DNA of 64,000 nt, taken from contig VGTI01000007.1 of assembly GCA_016874735.1 (NCBI GenBank), positions 1-64,000 of the forward strand. Direction: 5' to 3'. Source of the DNA: Deltaproteobacteria bacterium (GTDB taxonomy: Bacteria; Bdellovibrionota_B; Oligoflexia; Oligoflexales; CAIYRB01). Positions 8,110 to 16,197 of the stretch are shown in pieces. The stretch's first letter is position 1, and every line of letters begins with the position of its first letter. A program made the translations under genes and the position numbers. A model generated the notes under the pieces. It was not told where the DNA came from, did not search any database, and saw only the letters and a list, made by a program, of their open reading frames with translations.

Positions 8110-8918
8110 AGTATTTACTTGGAGTTGATGGCGTTCGGGCTCTTGAGGCTTTTGCAATGGCTAATACGCTAGTCGCATTTGATTATGATGGTACGCTTGC
8201 CCCTATCGTTGAAAACCCAAGAGATGCAAAAATGGGTCAGCAAACTAGAATCCTTCTCGATGAAATTGTTTGCATGGCCCCGGTTGCTATCATATCCGGG
8301 CGAGCACGAGATGATTTGCGTAATATTATCGACGCAAAAGTTGATTTTTTCATCGGTAACCACGGACTCGAAGGATTGCCGAGCGGATCAGCATCACTAA
8401 AGAACGCGAACTCGGCCACACAGAAATGGAGCGAAGTACTCAGAAGCGATTTGGATTTTAATGGCGTCTGGGTTGAGGACAAGGTGTACAGTCTGGCTGT
8501 ACACTACCGTAGTGCAGAGGATAAGCGATTTGTTAAGGGTGAAATTCTGCGGATCTGTTCGCAGCTGGATCCGGCACCACGAATTGTTATGGGTAAGTTC
8601 GTGGTAAATCTAATTTCGGCTGGTTCGCCCCACAAGGGAGTTGCGCTGCTCGAGTTGATGTTGAAGGTTGGATGTCGATCCGCCGTTTATTTTGGTGACG
8701 ATGATAATGATGAAGATGTTTTTAGATTAAGTGATGAAAGCCTATTGACTGTTCGAGTCGGCAACAACACAAACTCGGCTGCTCTCTTCTACATCAAGGA
8801 CCAGGGTGAAATTGATCGAGCGCTATCGATCATGGCGCGCGTCATGCGTGATTCTGGCAAGCCTAAACGACAGTCTTTCGACTGTGTCGGGATTCTAGAT
8901 GCAAATAGACCAAATTAA
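8106..8918 (+). CDS. otsB: Trehalose-6-phosphate phosphatase
   Basis: This 270-residue HAD-superfamily phosphatase removes phosphate from trehalose-6-phosphate to give trehalose. HAD motif I is FDYDGTLAPI (about residues 25-34), the motif II region is VAIISGR, and the C-terminal motif is GDDDNDEDVF (about 199-208). The family usually reads GDDxTDE, so Asn replaces Thr here. It overlaps otsA by ATGA, indicating translational coupling, and overlaps the following marR gene by 20 bases. Together with OtsA it forms the standard OtsAB pathway for osmotic and desiccation protection. Confidence 0.93.
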   Translation: MKYLLGVDGVRALEAFAMANTLVAFDYDGTLAPIVENPRDAKMGQQTRILLDEIVCMAPVAIISGRARDDLRNIIDAKVDFFIGNHGLEGLPSGSASLKNANSATQKWSEVLRSDLDFNGVWVEDKVYSLAVHYRSAEDKRFVKGEILRICSQLDPAPRIVMGKFVVNLISAGSPHKGVALLELMLKVGCRSAVYFGDDDNDEDVFRLSDESLLTVRVGNNTNSAALFYIKDQGEIDRALSIMARVMRDSGKPKRQSFDCVGILDANRPN

Positions 8919-9360
8919 GATAAAGGCCAGTGCTGCTAACTTTAATGGACGTAGTTTTTTTACTGCTCTTATAGAGTTGAGTGTCGACCTGCATAATCTC
9001 AACGCTCGGGTACAGCGAGTGTGCGGAGTATCGTTGGTGCAATGGATGGTGCTCAATAGAATTTTAGACCAACCGGGTATTTCAGCAGGGTCGTTAGCAG
9101 AGACCACAGGAGTGCACCCAAGTACCTTAACCCCGACCATCACGAGACTAGAGGCAGCAGGGTATATTTACATTCAGGATCGACCTACGGATTTGCGACG
9201 ACGTATGCTCCTCGGGAGTCGGGATGGGGTTCTTAAAAATAACCGATGCATAGCCTACTTGGAATCAATCATAGGTTCGATTTGTGAGGCTGACAGGCTT
9301 GAGAATGAAGCTAGAGGGCTCGCCTCAGTGGCTAAACATCTGATAAAAAATATGGTATAA
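8899..9360 (+). CDS. MarR-family transcriptional regulator
   Basis: This 153-residue protein has the winged-helix MarR fold. SLVQWMVLNRILDQPGISAGSLAETTGVHPSTLTPTITRLE covers the recognition helices (about residues 48-90, as separate segments), and RPTDLRRRMLL is the wing. It starts inside the 3' end of otsB, so it is almost certainly co-transcribed with otsAB. This suggests it controls that operon, perhaps via the palindrome at 5692-5713. The ligand is unknown. The C-terminal dimerisation helix looks complete. Confidence 0.85.
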   Translation: MQIDQIKIKASAANFNGRSFFTALIELSVDLHNLNARVQRVCGVSLVQWMVLNRILDQPGISAGSLAETTGVHPSTLTPTITRLEAAGYIYIQDRPTDLRRRMLLGSRDGVLKNNRCIAYLESIIGSICEADRLENEARGLASVAKHLIKNMV

Positions 9361-9383
9361 AATCCACAAGTTAGGGTGACACC

Positions 9384-10400
9384 ATGCTGCCAGTTTATGT
9401 TGAGCTGATCTTATTGACGGGCGCAATTTTATTTATCGGCTCCCTGCTTGTTCGTTACGCTGAGAGCCTGTCGGAGATCACTGGTATCGGACAAATATTT
9501 ATCGGCAGTATTGTCCTTGCAGGTGCAACGTCGCTTCCAGAACTTGCAGTCGATGCTCATGCTGTCCTAAAGGGTATGCCAAATCTTGCAGTCGGCGACT
9601 TGTTTGGTAGTTGTCTGTTCAATCTACTTATTTTGGCTGTCGCTGACTTGATCCACAAGGAAAGGGGAGCGATGTTTGGGCCCGCTGCTGCTCGACATGC
9701 GCTATCTGGCGTGTTGAGTATTGCGATGGTGAGTATCGTCGCGATGATGGTGCTACTTTCTAAATTCGACCGTCATCTAACAATTGGTGGCTTGGGTTCT
9801 GGGCCAATCATTGTTGGGATTGTTTATATATTTGGGTCCAGAATAATATATAGAGACGCTTTGAGATCTGGTCAAATAAAGACGTCAATTAATCTAAAAT
9901 TAAATATGTCACACCCCCTTTGGGGTGTGCTGATTAAATACGCCTTATGCACCATAGCTCTGCTGATTGTGGCGCCAGAATTAGCTAGAGTTGCAGATCA
10001 GATAGCAACCAACTCAAACCTTGGCCGCACCTTTATAGGTACCACTTTGGTTGCAGGTATCACTTCGATGCCGGAAATGGTCGCAACTATCATTGCAGTG
10101 AGACGTGGTTCGTTTGGGCTAGCCGCAGGGAATATATTCGGCAGCAATGCATTCAATATGGTCATCTTATTGCCATTGGATGCGCTTTTTCCCGGTGATT
10201 TGTTAGGCAAAGTCGATTTTTCTCATATGATCACATGTCTTTCCGTTGTGTTCATTACTTCGATAGCTGTGTCAGCTCAGTTGTATCAAGTCGCTCAACG
10301 TCGGCGCTTTATTGATCCAGATGCATGGGTGGTTATTGGTCTAGTGATAACGGCGCTTTTTTTACTATATTTGACGCATGACTTTGCTGGGGTTTTTTAA
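9384..10400 (+). CDS. Sodium/calcium exchanger family antiporter (CaxA/YrbG type)
   Basis: This 338-residue inner-membrane protein has about ten helices in two homologous halves, each with the alpha-repeat of the Ca2+:cation antiporter superfamily. The first is GATSLPELAVDA with GDLFGSCLFN (about residues 47-78), the second GITSMPEMVATI with GNIFGSNAFN (about 225-260). The conserved acidic residues of both repeats are present. It probably exports Ca2+ (or another divalent cation) in exchange for Na+, K+ or H+. It follows marR by 23 bases in the same direction with a clear ribosome site (AGGGTG), so it may be the last gene of the trehalose operon. Confidence 0.88.
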   Translation: MLPVYVELILLTGAILFIGSLLVRYAESLSEITGIGQIFIGSIVLAGATSLPELAVDAHAVLKGMPNLAVGDLFGSCLFNLLILAVADLIHKERGAMFGPAAARHALSGVLSIAMVSIVAMMVLLSKFDRHLTIGGLGSGPIIVGIVYIFGSRIIYRDALRSGQIKTSINLKLNMSHPLWGVLIKYALCTIALLIVAPELARVADQIATNSNLGRTFIGTTLVAGITSMPEMVATIIAVRRGSFGLAAGNIFGSNAFNMVILLPLDALFPGDLLGKVDFSHMITCLSVVFITSIAVSAQLYQVAQRRRFIDPDAWVVIGLVITALFLLYLTHDFAGVF

Positions 10401-10476
10401 TTACACTCAGCAAATAGCGCTCGTTCTTTTTCGACATCGCGTACTGATTCTAGACTTCCTAACGTGCCCAATTCAG

Positions 10477-10683
10477 TCAGGGTTTAGGGACGATATTGAC
10501 GGACTCTGTTTCAGCATCAAAAACGAGTATCACCGTACCTGATCGTAACTGGCGCATCACTTGATTGATTTTGGCTTCAAGTGAAACTTCATGATCACCG
10601 TAATCGGTACCTTCCCGAGTGATGAAGTTTTCGATCACGTTGCGGAGGGTGTCTTGTTCCAGTAAGTCGATAGGTATCTGCAT
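10477..10683 (-). CDS. yheU: YheU family protein (UPF0270)
   Basis: This 68-residue protein closely follows E. coli YheU: an N-terminal IPIDLLEQDTLRNVIENFI, then REGTDYG near residue 25, and a C-terminal GTVILVFDAETESVNIVPK. The family is small, soluble and of unknown function. It is leftward, convergent with the antiporter gene, and stands alone. Confidence 0.88.
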   Translation of the reverse strand: MQIPIDLLEQDTLRNVIENFITREGTDYGDHEVSLEAKINQVMRQLRSGTVILVFDAETESVNIVPKP

Positions 10684-11002
10684 GATATAGCGCGCTGACC
10701 TCGTTTTTTTTCCGATTTGGGAGTGTGAAAGGTGTCACCGTTAACGATCCTGAGACAGGTGAACCTCTAGATAACTCAGTTATGTTGAGGGAACCTGTCA
10801 GTTCTGAGGTTTGCACCCAGATTTTTCGATATACCATAAAATACTAAAAATATTGAAATAATATAATCCTCTAAAGATTTCGTCTCATTTTGCCGAAAGA
10901 TATTTTTGCGAGCGCTCCGGTTAGCGTAGTGCTCTTTAGGCTGGGCTTGCACCAGCGCGTAGAGGCAGAACGGTCTAAACACACCAGAGAGACACTGCCT
11001 TT
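10684..11002. other. Intergenic region between yheU and the cytochrome operon
   Basis: This 319-base non-coding stretch holds divergent promoters for yheU and the 11003 operon. It contains a striking 44-base segmented hairpin (10755-10798) and a smaller stem GCTGG/CCAGC near 10940-10956. No supported open reading frame was seen. Confidence 0.5.
10755..10798. promoter_or_regulatory. 44-base segmented inverted repeat
   Basis: Three nested stems align: ACAGGT (10755-10760) with ACCTGT (10793-10798), CCTC (10764-10767) with GAGG (10787-10790), and ATAAC (10771-10775) with GTTAT (10779-10783), closing on a 3-base loop TCA. The internal loops are two to three bases each. It could be an RNA element or a compound operator. 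It lies about 205 bases before the start at 11003. Confidence 0.5.
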
Positions 11003-12817
11003 ATGACTTTGATGCGACACACTCTGCAATCTTTCAGAGCCGTTGGGCTCTGCGCGATCGTTTTGGGCGCGTCGGTTTTGCCATGGGGCTGCTCCAAACA
11101 GGATAAAGGGCTCGCCGCAGCAAAGTCGGTTGATCTTCGGAGCGGCAACAAATGTGACAAGGGTGGTGCCTGCGAAGCAAATTTGGGTAACGTCACCAAG
11201 GCGGAGAGCTTACTGAGTTTGGATAAACTACTTGAGAGCGTTCAACCTCTGAGCGACGAGGCTGCCATCAAGTACCTCATCAGTCAGTGTGCCACGTGTC
11301 ACGATACCAAGACTGGTTCTGTGCCTAGCTTTTGGCCGATGGAGCTGGATAGTTTCAGCAAACAGACTTTGATTGTCGACACAGCCGCCCCCAAAGTGTT
11401 CGCCTCAGTCCTCTTTAAGGCTCGAGATCTCATGGGTACTAAGCCGGAACCAATGCCCCTGGGGCAGATGTCACCTGAGGCTAAAGCACAGTTACTGCCA
11501 TTGGTGAAATGGATGACCATCGAGATGCCAGCGGCTGTTCAGGATGCACTGCCGATCTTGTCCGGTAGCGAGCTGAAAAATGAAATTGGCAACGTAGGCG
11601 TGATCCTGAACTTCAAATGTACCCAGCCGTCGACCGCGAGAGAATTTATCCGCCGGCTGATCAATGATGCGTTTAGTCGAGAGCCTCTTGAATCTGAGTT
11701 TAAACTTGCGACAGGCCCTCTCGATGACCCAGTCTCTGAGGCAGATCGCCGAGCGCTCAGTGCGCGTATCCTGAGTGATGCTGCTTGGAAGGCCGAGTTC
11801 GAGGGTAAAACGCTGCGTAAGTTTGCCAATAAGCTCTCAGGAAGTGGCAGCATCAAGCCCTTCGACAGCGTGATTAGCGCCGTACAAGCAGATGATCTCA
11901 AGCAGGAATTTTATCAGCTTTTGCTGACCGCCTACGACAAAACTAGTTACAGGGACATCTTACTCGGCTCTGATGTGATGGTCACTCCCAATACGGCAGC
12001 TCTTTATGGATGCCAGGTTCCGCAGTCAGGTTGGACCCCGTGCACGATGGCCTCTCCACGGGGGTCTTATTTTACAACTTTCGGCTATCTAAGGTCGAAG
12101 CCTAGTTCCTTCCTGAACGGTAACAACAATTACGGACGTGCTGCGCTCATGCAGTACGTACTCAAAGGCGACGTACTAAAACCTGGTTTAGATGGTGTCA
12201 AAGGCGGAGCCGACATTAATCCTCTCCCTGCTTGTCTTAAGACTAAGGATTTCCGCGGGGAAAAAGGTTCAGCCACTGTAGCTTGGATGGGGAGTTCTGC
12301 AATCCCAATGTCTGCAAACCTTTGTCAGAGTTGCCATATCGATCGGCACATGGCAGCGGGTTCGATTTTGTTCAGGCCCTTTAACGTCTTCGGTAAGATA
12401 TATGGCAAAGACGCCAACATCGATAGCAGTGACCCAGATTTTGCCACGGCTACCAGTCAACATATGGTCAATCAGCTGAATCTGACGGGTCCTATGCAAG
12501 CAGTGACGGCGGACTTCTTGAAAAGTCTACTCGATGTCGATGAGACAGAACAGGCATGTATCGGCGCTTCAAGTAACGCTGGCAACGAAGTCATCATGAA
12601 CTCGGTCAAGGATCTAGCTGCCTACATGGTTGGTAGCGACGGGCGTATCGTCGCGGGTGGTTTAGCGCGGCACTTACCAAGGGCCCTTAGTAACCTTTCC
12701 ACAACAACGGAAGAGGTTATCGTCAAAGTCAAGGAGGCTTCCGAATCTGGGAAGGGTTTGCTGGCTCCCATGATCACAGCTTATTTTGGCACCGAGACCT
12801 TTGCATGCAAGAGGTAA
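11003..12817 (+). CDS. Dihaem c-type cytochrome lipoprotein, distantly DUF1592/DUF1588-like
   Basis: This 604-residue exported lipoprotein has signal peptide and lipobox LPWGC near residue 30. It contains two c-haem motifs, CATCH near residue 96 and CQSCH near 441. Around the second haem the text (SCHIDRHMAAGSILFRPFNVFGKIYG, in part) resembles the CxxCH...DP.G..E.FD..G segment of DUF1588/DUF1592 proteins of planctomycetes and myxobacteria. TPNTAALYG resembles their NerlA.hYG motif. It is first in a tight three-gene operon with gaps of 4 bases. The likely location is the periplasmic face of a membrane, and an electron-transfer or oxidase role is inferred. A second ATG at 11012 is an alternative start. 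Confidence 0.7.
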   Translation: MTLMRHTLQSFRAVGLCAIVLGASVLPWGCSKQDKGLAAAKSVDLRSGNKCDKGGACEANLGNVTKAESLLSLDKLLESVQPLSDEAAIKYLISQCATCHDTKTGSVPSFWPMELDSFSKQTLIVDTAAPKVFASVLFKARDLMGTKPEPMPLGQMSPEAKAQLLPLVKWMTIEMPAAVQDALPILSGSELKNEIGNVGVILNFKCTQPSTAREFIRRLINDAFSREPLESEFKLATGPLDDPVSEADRRALSARILSDAAWKAEFEGKTLRKFANKLSGSGSIKPFDSVISAVQADDLKQEFYQLLLTAYDKTSYRDILLGSDVMVTPNTAALYGCQVPQSGWTPCTMASPRGSYFTTFGYLRSKPSSFLNGNNNYGRAALMQYVLKGDVLKPGLDGVKGGADINPLPACLKTKDFRGEKGSATVAWMGSSAIPMSANLCQSCHIDRHMAAGSILFRPFNVFGKIYGKDANIDSSDPDFATATSQHMVNQLNLTGPMQAVTADFLKSLLDVDETEQACIGASSNAGNEVIMNSVKDLAAYMVGSDGRIVAGGLARHLPRALSNLSTTTEEVIVKVKEASESGKGLLAPMITAYFGTETFACKR

Positions 12818-12821
12818 CGAG

Positions 12822-13517
12822 ATGATATTCAGGGTTTCTATAGTTAAACTATTAGTCTTCACGATCGCATTCGTAGGGTGCTCTCGTGATGATAGAGCAA
12901 AGATAACCAGCTTAGTCAAAAAAAAACCAGGATCCACGCCGGCGGTTTCGCCGGTGGCGGAGGAGCGTATCGTACAACGTGACATCAGTAGCTCCGGTGC
13001 GGGATTTCAAGTTAAAGATGTTATGTTGCTTCGTAGTTCAGTGGAGAGCTGTGTTGGTCCTGATATGCTTAAGGTGACTACTGATATGCTTATGCCCGAT
13101 AACCTGAGTTCGACCCCAAAGGGAGCTGACGGCCGCATTCGTTTTCTTCTACCAATTCAATACGCGAGCAACGATGATATCATCGATAAGGAGAGAGGTA
13201 ATTTGCTCGATCTCGAAGCGGGTTCGCGTACCAGTGTCTCGGCGGATGGATTGACCGACACATATCTCAGATCTTTGGAGACGATTGGCAACGTCGTGGC
13301 TCATAACTGTGCACCGAATAATCCTAACTGCAGCTGTGCGGGCAAGGAGCAGGCTCTGGCGATGATGACAAGGTGTCTGCCGGGCATTAACCCGAATACA
13401 ATTGAGATGACCGAATCAGCAGCACTGTTGGGTGCTATATGTGCCGAAGGTGTTGATGGGATGCGTACCGCAGTGGCTTCACTCATTGCGTCTTACGCCT
13501 TCGCATTAGCGAGATAA
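12822..13517 (+). CDS. Cys-rich lipoprotein of unknown function (operon middle gene)
   Basis: About 231 residues from MIFRVSIVKLL; the ATG at 12822 follows AGGTAACGAG and lies 4 bases after the previous stop. It has a lipoprotein signal with lipobox FVGC near residue 20. The mature protein carries a cysteine cluster HNCAPNNPNCSCAGKEQ and MTRCLPG near residues 165-190, probably disulfides since no CxxCH is present. I recognise no family. Its position between a cytochrome lipoprotein and a Tat-exported DUF1501-like protein suggests it is a structural partner of that pair. Confidence 0.65.
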   Translation: MIFRVSIVKLLVFTIAFVGCSRDDRAKITSLVKKKPGSTPAVSPVAEERIVQRDISSSGAGFQVKDVMLLRSSVESCVGPDMLKVTTDMLMPDNLSSTPKGADGRIRFLLPIQYASNDDIIDKERGNLLDLEAGSRTSVSADGLTDTYLRSLETIGNVVAHNCAPNNPNCSCAGKEQALAMMTRCLPGINPNTIEMTESAALLGAICAEGVDGMRTAVASLIASYAFALAR

Positions 13518-13521
13518 CAAT

Positions 13522-15213
13522 ATGAAGTATCAATTAAATCGGCGGTCTTTAATTAAAATCGGTGCCAAAGGCGCGGTCGGTGCTATCGGACTTGAGCAGC
13601 TCCTAGGGATACCGTTGATCGGTGATTACATCGATCATTGGCCGAGTTCGCGACTGGCTCACCTGCTTGGTGTCAATCCTTACGATGCCTTTCAGATGAT
13701 GGACCTTGCATGGCGCGGGGGACTCGGCGTACCGTTTGCAAACGCTCAGGCGACGCCAGCCGGATGGACTCTGGTTCAGATCAAGGTGTGCAACCATGTT
13801 TTCACGCCACTGGTTTTTAAACTTGGGCAGCTGAACCCAGACAATAGCGTCACGATCGATACTGCGGCTGGTATGAAGCTGGGATCGGAAAAGATGGGCG
13901 CAGCTAAAGATCTTTTAATAGGTAAAGGCCTGGATCTCATCAGTGATAACGCGCGTTGGCGTAATCTCCGTTTTAACAAATGGTTTGCCGACATTTTACA
14001 AAACGGCACGGCCGATGGTGATGCAGCACAAACGTCCGCTAACGCTCGCGGGCTGAGCTCTGCCGACATTGCGCCTCTCAGTGCTGATAAGGTTGCGGTA
14101 CAGGCCTTTCTCGGGCTCGGCCAGATAAGCATGAACAATCATGCGCTGAAAGGCTGCAAGCTACGTGCTACTCAGCCGGACGTCACATTGTTTGCTCAGT
14201 CTACAGGGCTAATTACGAGTCCTCTGGGTATCACCTGCTTCATGATGGGCGAGGCTTACGACCAAGCTGAGGGCTCGATCAGTCGTAATGCAGTGCTGGG
14301 TAAAGATGGTGAGGCAGTAGTTGTCAACAGCCGTTCGGTTCAAGCTTATGTGTCGCAAATCAGTCAATTTGTCGGCAAAAGCTATGCTGACCGTCAGCCA
14401 CTTGAGCAAAATGTGATTTATAAGATGGACCAGATCGTTCAGAAAGATCCGAAACTAAGGCGCGATTTAGTCGATAGTATTGCGCAGTTTCAAGCTGGCA
14501 TGACAAATCTGGATGCAGCTGCGAGTTTGGAAAAGACACGTCAGACTTTACAAGCGGCGCAAGGTAACGCGCAGAATCAAAATCGTCGCATGGTCGGCGC
14601 TGCGAGTGAATTTCTCGGTCAGTGTAAATACGTCGTCACATCGCTCGATTTACCGGGCAATCCCGTGCGTAATTTTTCTCTCTTTTTAAATGCAACTGAT
14701 CTCGATGGGCGAACGGCAGATAGCGCCACCGACGGAGGCGGCGGCAACCCTACCGTGCAGGCACTTAGTTATGTGGAAGCCATGCGACAACTCGGAATGG
14801 GGCTCAATGTCCTGGCAAAGGCCATAGCCAACGGCAAGAAAATGGTTGTCGTCGTTCATTCCGAGGGCGGACGTGACGTAAACATGGCCGACAGTAAGAC
14901 TAGCTTTGCCCTAGTCTTAGGTCCGAAAGGTGCGAGTCTTCTAGACGATCAACTCTACGCCAATAAGGCGATGATCAATCAGACAAAGAATGACGTGATC
15001 GCCAATCCTGCACAGCCTACAGCGGCTGTCCCTTGGGATGTTGAGGGGCTTGTAGAAGCTAACGGAGCGGCATCAGCTAACACAGTGGTTCCGAACACTG
15101 GTGATGTGCAGCTGGGAGTGATTGAATTTCTTGAATCACAGACGGGTATTAAAGCTCGAGCCGGATTGACTGGAGTCGACGGAAGGTTTGTCAAACTCAA
15201 AAGGGTTTCTTAG
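13522..15213 (+). CDS. Tat-exported DUF1501-like protein
   Basis: This 563-residue protein has a twin-arginine signal (NRRSLIKIGAKGAVGAIG) at residues 6-23. The body lacks clear enzyme motifs, but VVVVHSEGGRDVN near residue 442 resembles the EFGRT signature of DUF1501, a sulfatase-like family that is typically encoded next to DUF1549/1553 or DUF1592-type cytochromes. It begins 4 bases after the preceding lipoprotein stop. Its 3' end overlaps the convergent M23 peptidase gene by 17 bases. Export through Tat suggests folding or cofactor insertion in the cytoplasm before work with the cytochrome partner. Assignment to DUF1501 is distant. Confidence 0.65.
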   Translation: MKYQLNRRSLIKIGAKGAVGAIGLEQLLGIPLIGDYIDHWPSSRLAHLLGVNPYDAFQMMDLAWRGGLGVPFANAQATPAGWTLVQIKVCNHVFTPLVFKLGQLNPDNSVTIDTAAGMKLGSEKMGAAKDLLIGKGLDLISDNARWRNLRFNKWFADILQNGTADGDAAQTSANARGLSSADIAPLSADKVAVQAFLGLGQISMNNHALKGCKLRATQPDVTLFAQSTGLITSPLGITCFMMGEAYDQAEGSISRNAVLGKDGEAVVVNSRSVQAYVSQISQFVGKSYADRQPLEQNVIYKMDQIVQKDPKLRRDLVDSIAQFQAGMTNLDAAASLEKTRQTLQAAQGNAQNQNRRMVGAASEFLGQCKYVVTSLDLPGNPVRNFSLFLNATDLDGRTADSATDGGGGNPTVQALSYVEAMRQLGMGLNVLAKAIANGKKMVVVVHSEGGRDVNMADSKTSFALVLGPKGASLLDDQLYANKAMINQTKNDVIANPAQPTAAVPWDVEGLVEANGAASANTVVPNTGDVQLGVIEFLESQTGIKARAGLTGVDGRFVKLKRVS

Positions 15214-16051
15214 TACGATGCTTTGTCATCGGTAGGTGCTGGCGCGTGCAAACGCGGCCCAGTCCGTCATCTTCGTCACCACCTAAACCAAGTGCTGAGG
15301 GTAATGGGGGGTTCGATGGCTCGTCCGAAGCCCAAGCAGTTGTGCCAACGGGCGTGTAATCCCCGGTAGGGCTAAGGAGCATTGTCGTGGGATCTATGCG
15401 GTGATCGCGCACCCAAACCTCGTAATGGACGTGAGATCCAGTGCTGTGGCCGGTGCTACCTGCGAGGGCGATCATGTCGCCGCGTTGGACTTCGTCGCCA
15501 ACACTTACGCGCAGTTTTGCGTTGTGCCCGTACCGAGTCTTGATCCCGCTAGCGTGATCGATCGTGACCGTGTAGCCCAGATTACGTCGCCAGCCAGCTT
15601 CGGTGACAACTCCTGCGGCCGTGGCTCTCACCGGAGACCCGTAAGCAACGGCGATGTCAAGTCCGCTGTGATGCTTGCGTCTGCCGCTAAATGGAGACCG
15701 CCGCATGCCGAATCCACTAGAAATATATCCGGCGCTCGGAAGTACGGTTGGTAGATTCTGCAGCAAAGGCACAACAGCGGCACTGCTTGCATGTTTGTCC
15801 ATTAAGCCGAGTTCTGCCAGTTGCGAGCGCATCATCAATTCGCGCAGGCCCTCGTTTAGACTTAAGGTGTAAGGTCCGAGTAAACTCGCAGACTCGCGGT
15901 GGGATTGTGGCGCCACGGTTCGATCTTTAGGAGTTCGATCTTTAGCGCTAGCAGGCAGCCCGATCAGAATACCAAAACTCAGAGTCATCACGACGTGAGC
16001 GCACTTGCTATATGCACGCACAGGATTTCTCTTTGTTTGGGTCAAAATCAT
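15197..16051 (-). CDS. M23-family murein endopeptidase
   Basis: This 284-residue secreted protein has a signal peptide ending near PASA (about residue 36). Its LytM/M23 peptidase domain (about residues 105-225) cleaves peptidoglycan cross-bridges. Zinc ligands are visible in HHSGLDIA (His and Asp, near 126) and HVHYEV (near 207), with SGFGMRRSPF leading the domain. Both metal motifs are intact, so it is probably an active enzyme rather than an EnvC-type activator. The C-terminal tail is Gly/Asp-rich then basic. It is convergent with, and overlapping by 17 bases, the DUF1501-like gene. Confidence 0.88.
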   Translation of the reverse strand: MILTQTKRNPVRAYSKCAHVVMTLSFGILIGLPASAKDRTPKDRTVAPQSHRESASLLGPYTLSLNEGLRELMMRSQLAELGLMDKHASSAAVVPLLQNLPTVLPSAGYISSGFGMRRSPFSGRRKHHSGLDIAVAYGSPVRATAAGVVTEAGWRRNLGYTVTIDHASGIKTRYGHNAKLRVSVGDEVQRGDMIALAGSTGHSTGSHVHYEVWVRDHRIDPTTMLLSPTGDYTPVGTTAWASDEPSNPPLPSALGLGGDEDDGLGRVCTRQHLPMTKHRTKKPF

Positions 16052-16197
16052 CTATTTCCCGCTAATTCTCATTAATTCACACATTCATTTGCATCTCAAT
16101 GCTGCAAAAGCTTGAGGACCCTAATGCAAAAAGTCTGAGAGAATCATTAGAAAAATGGCTGATGCAACGATTTCGGTGGTTTAGCGTAGATCTAGCA

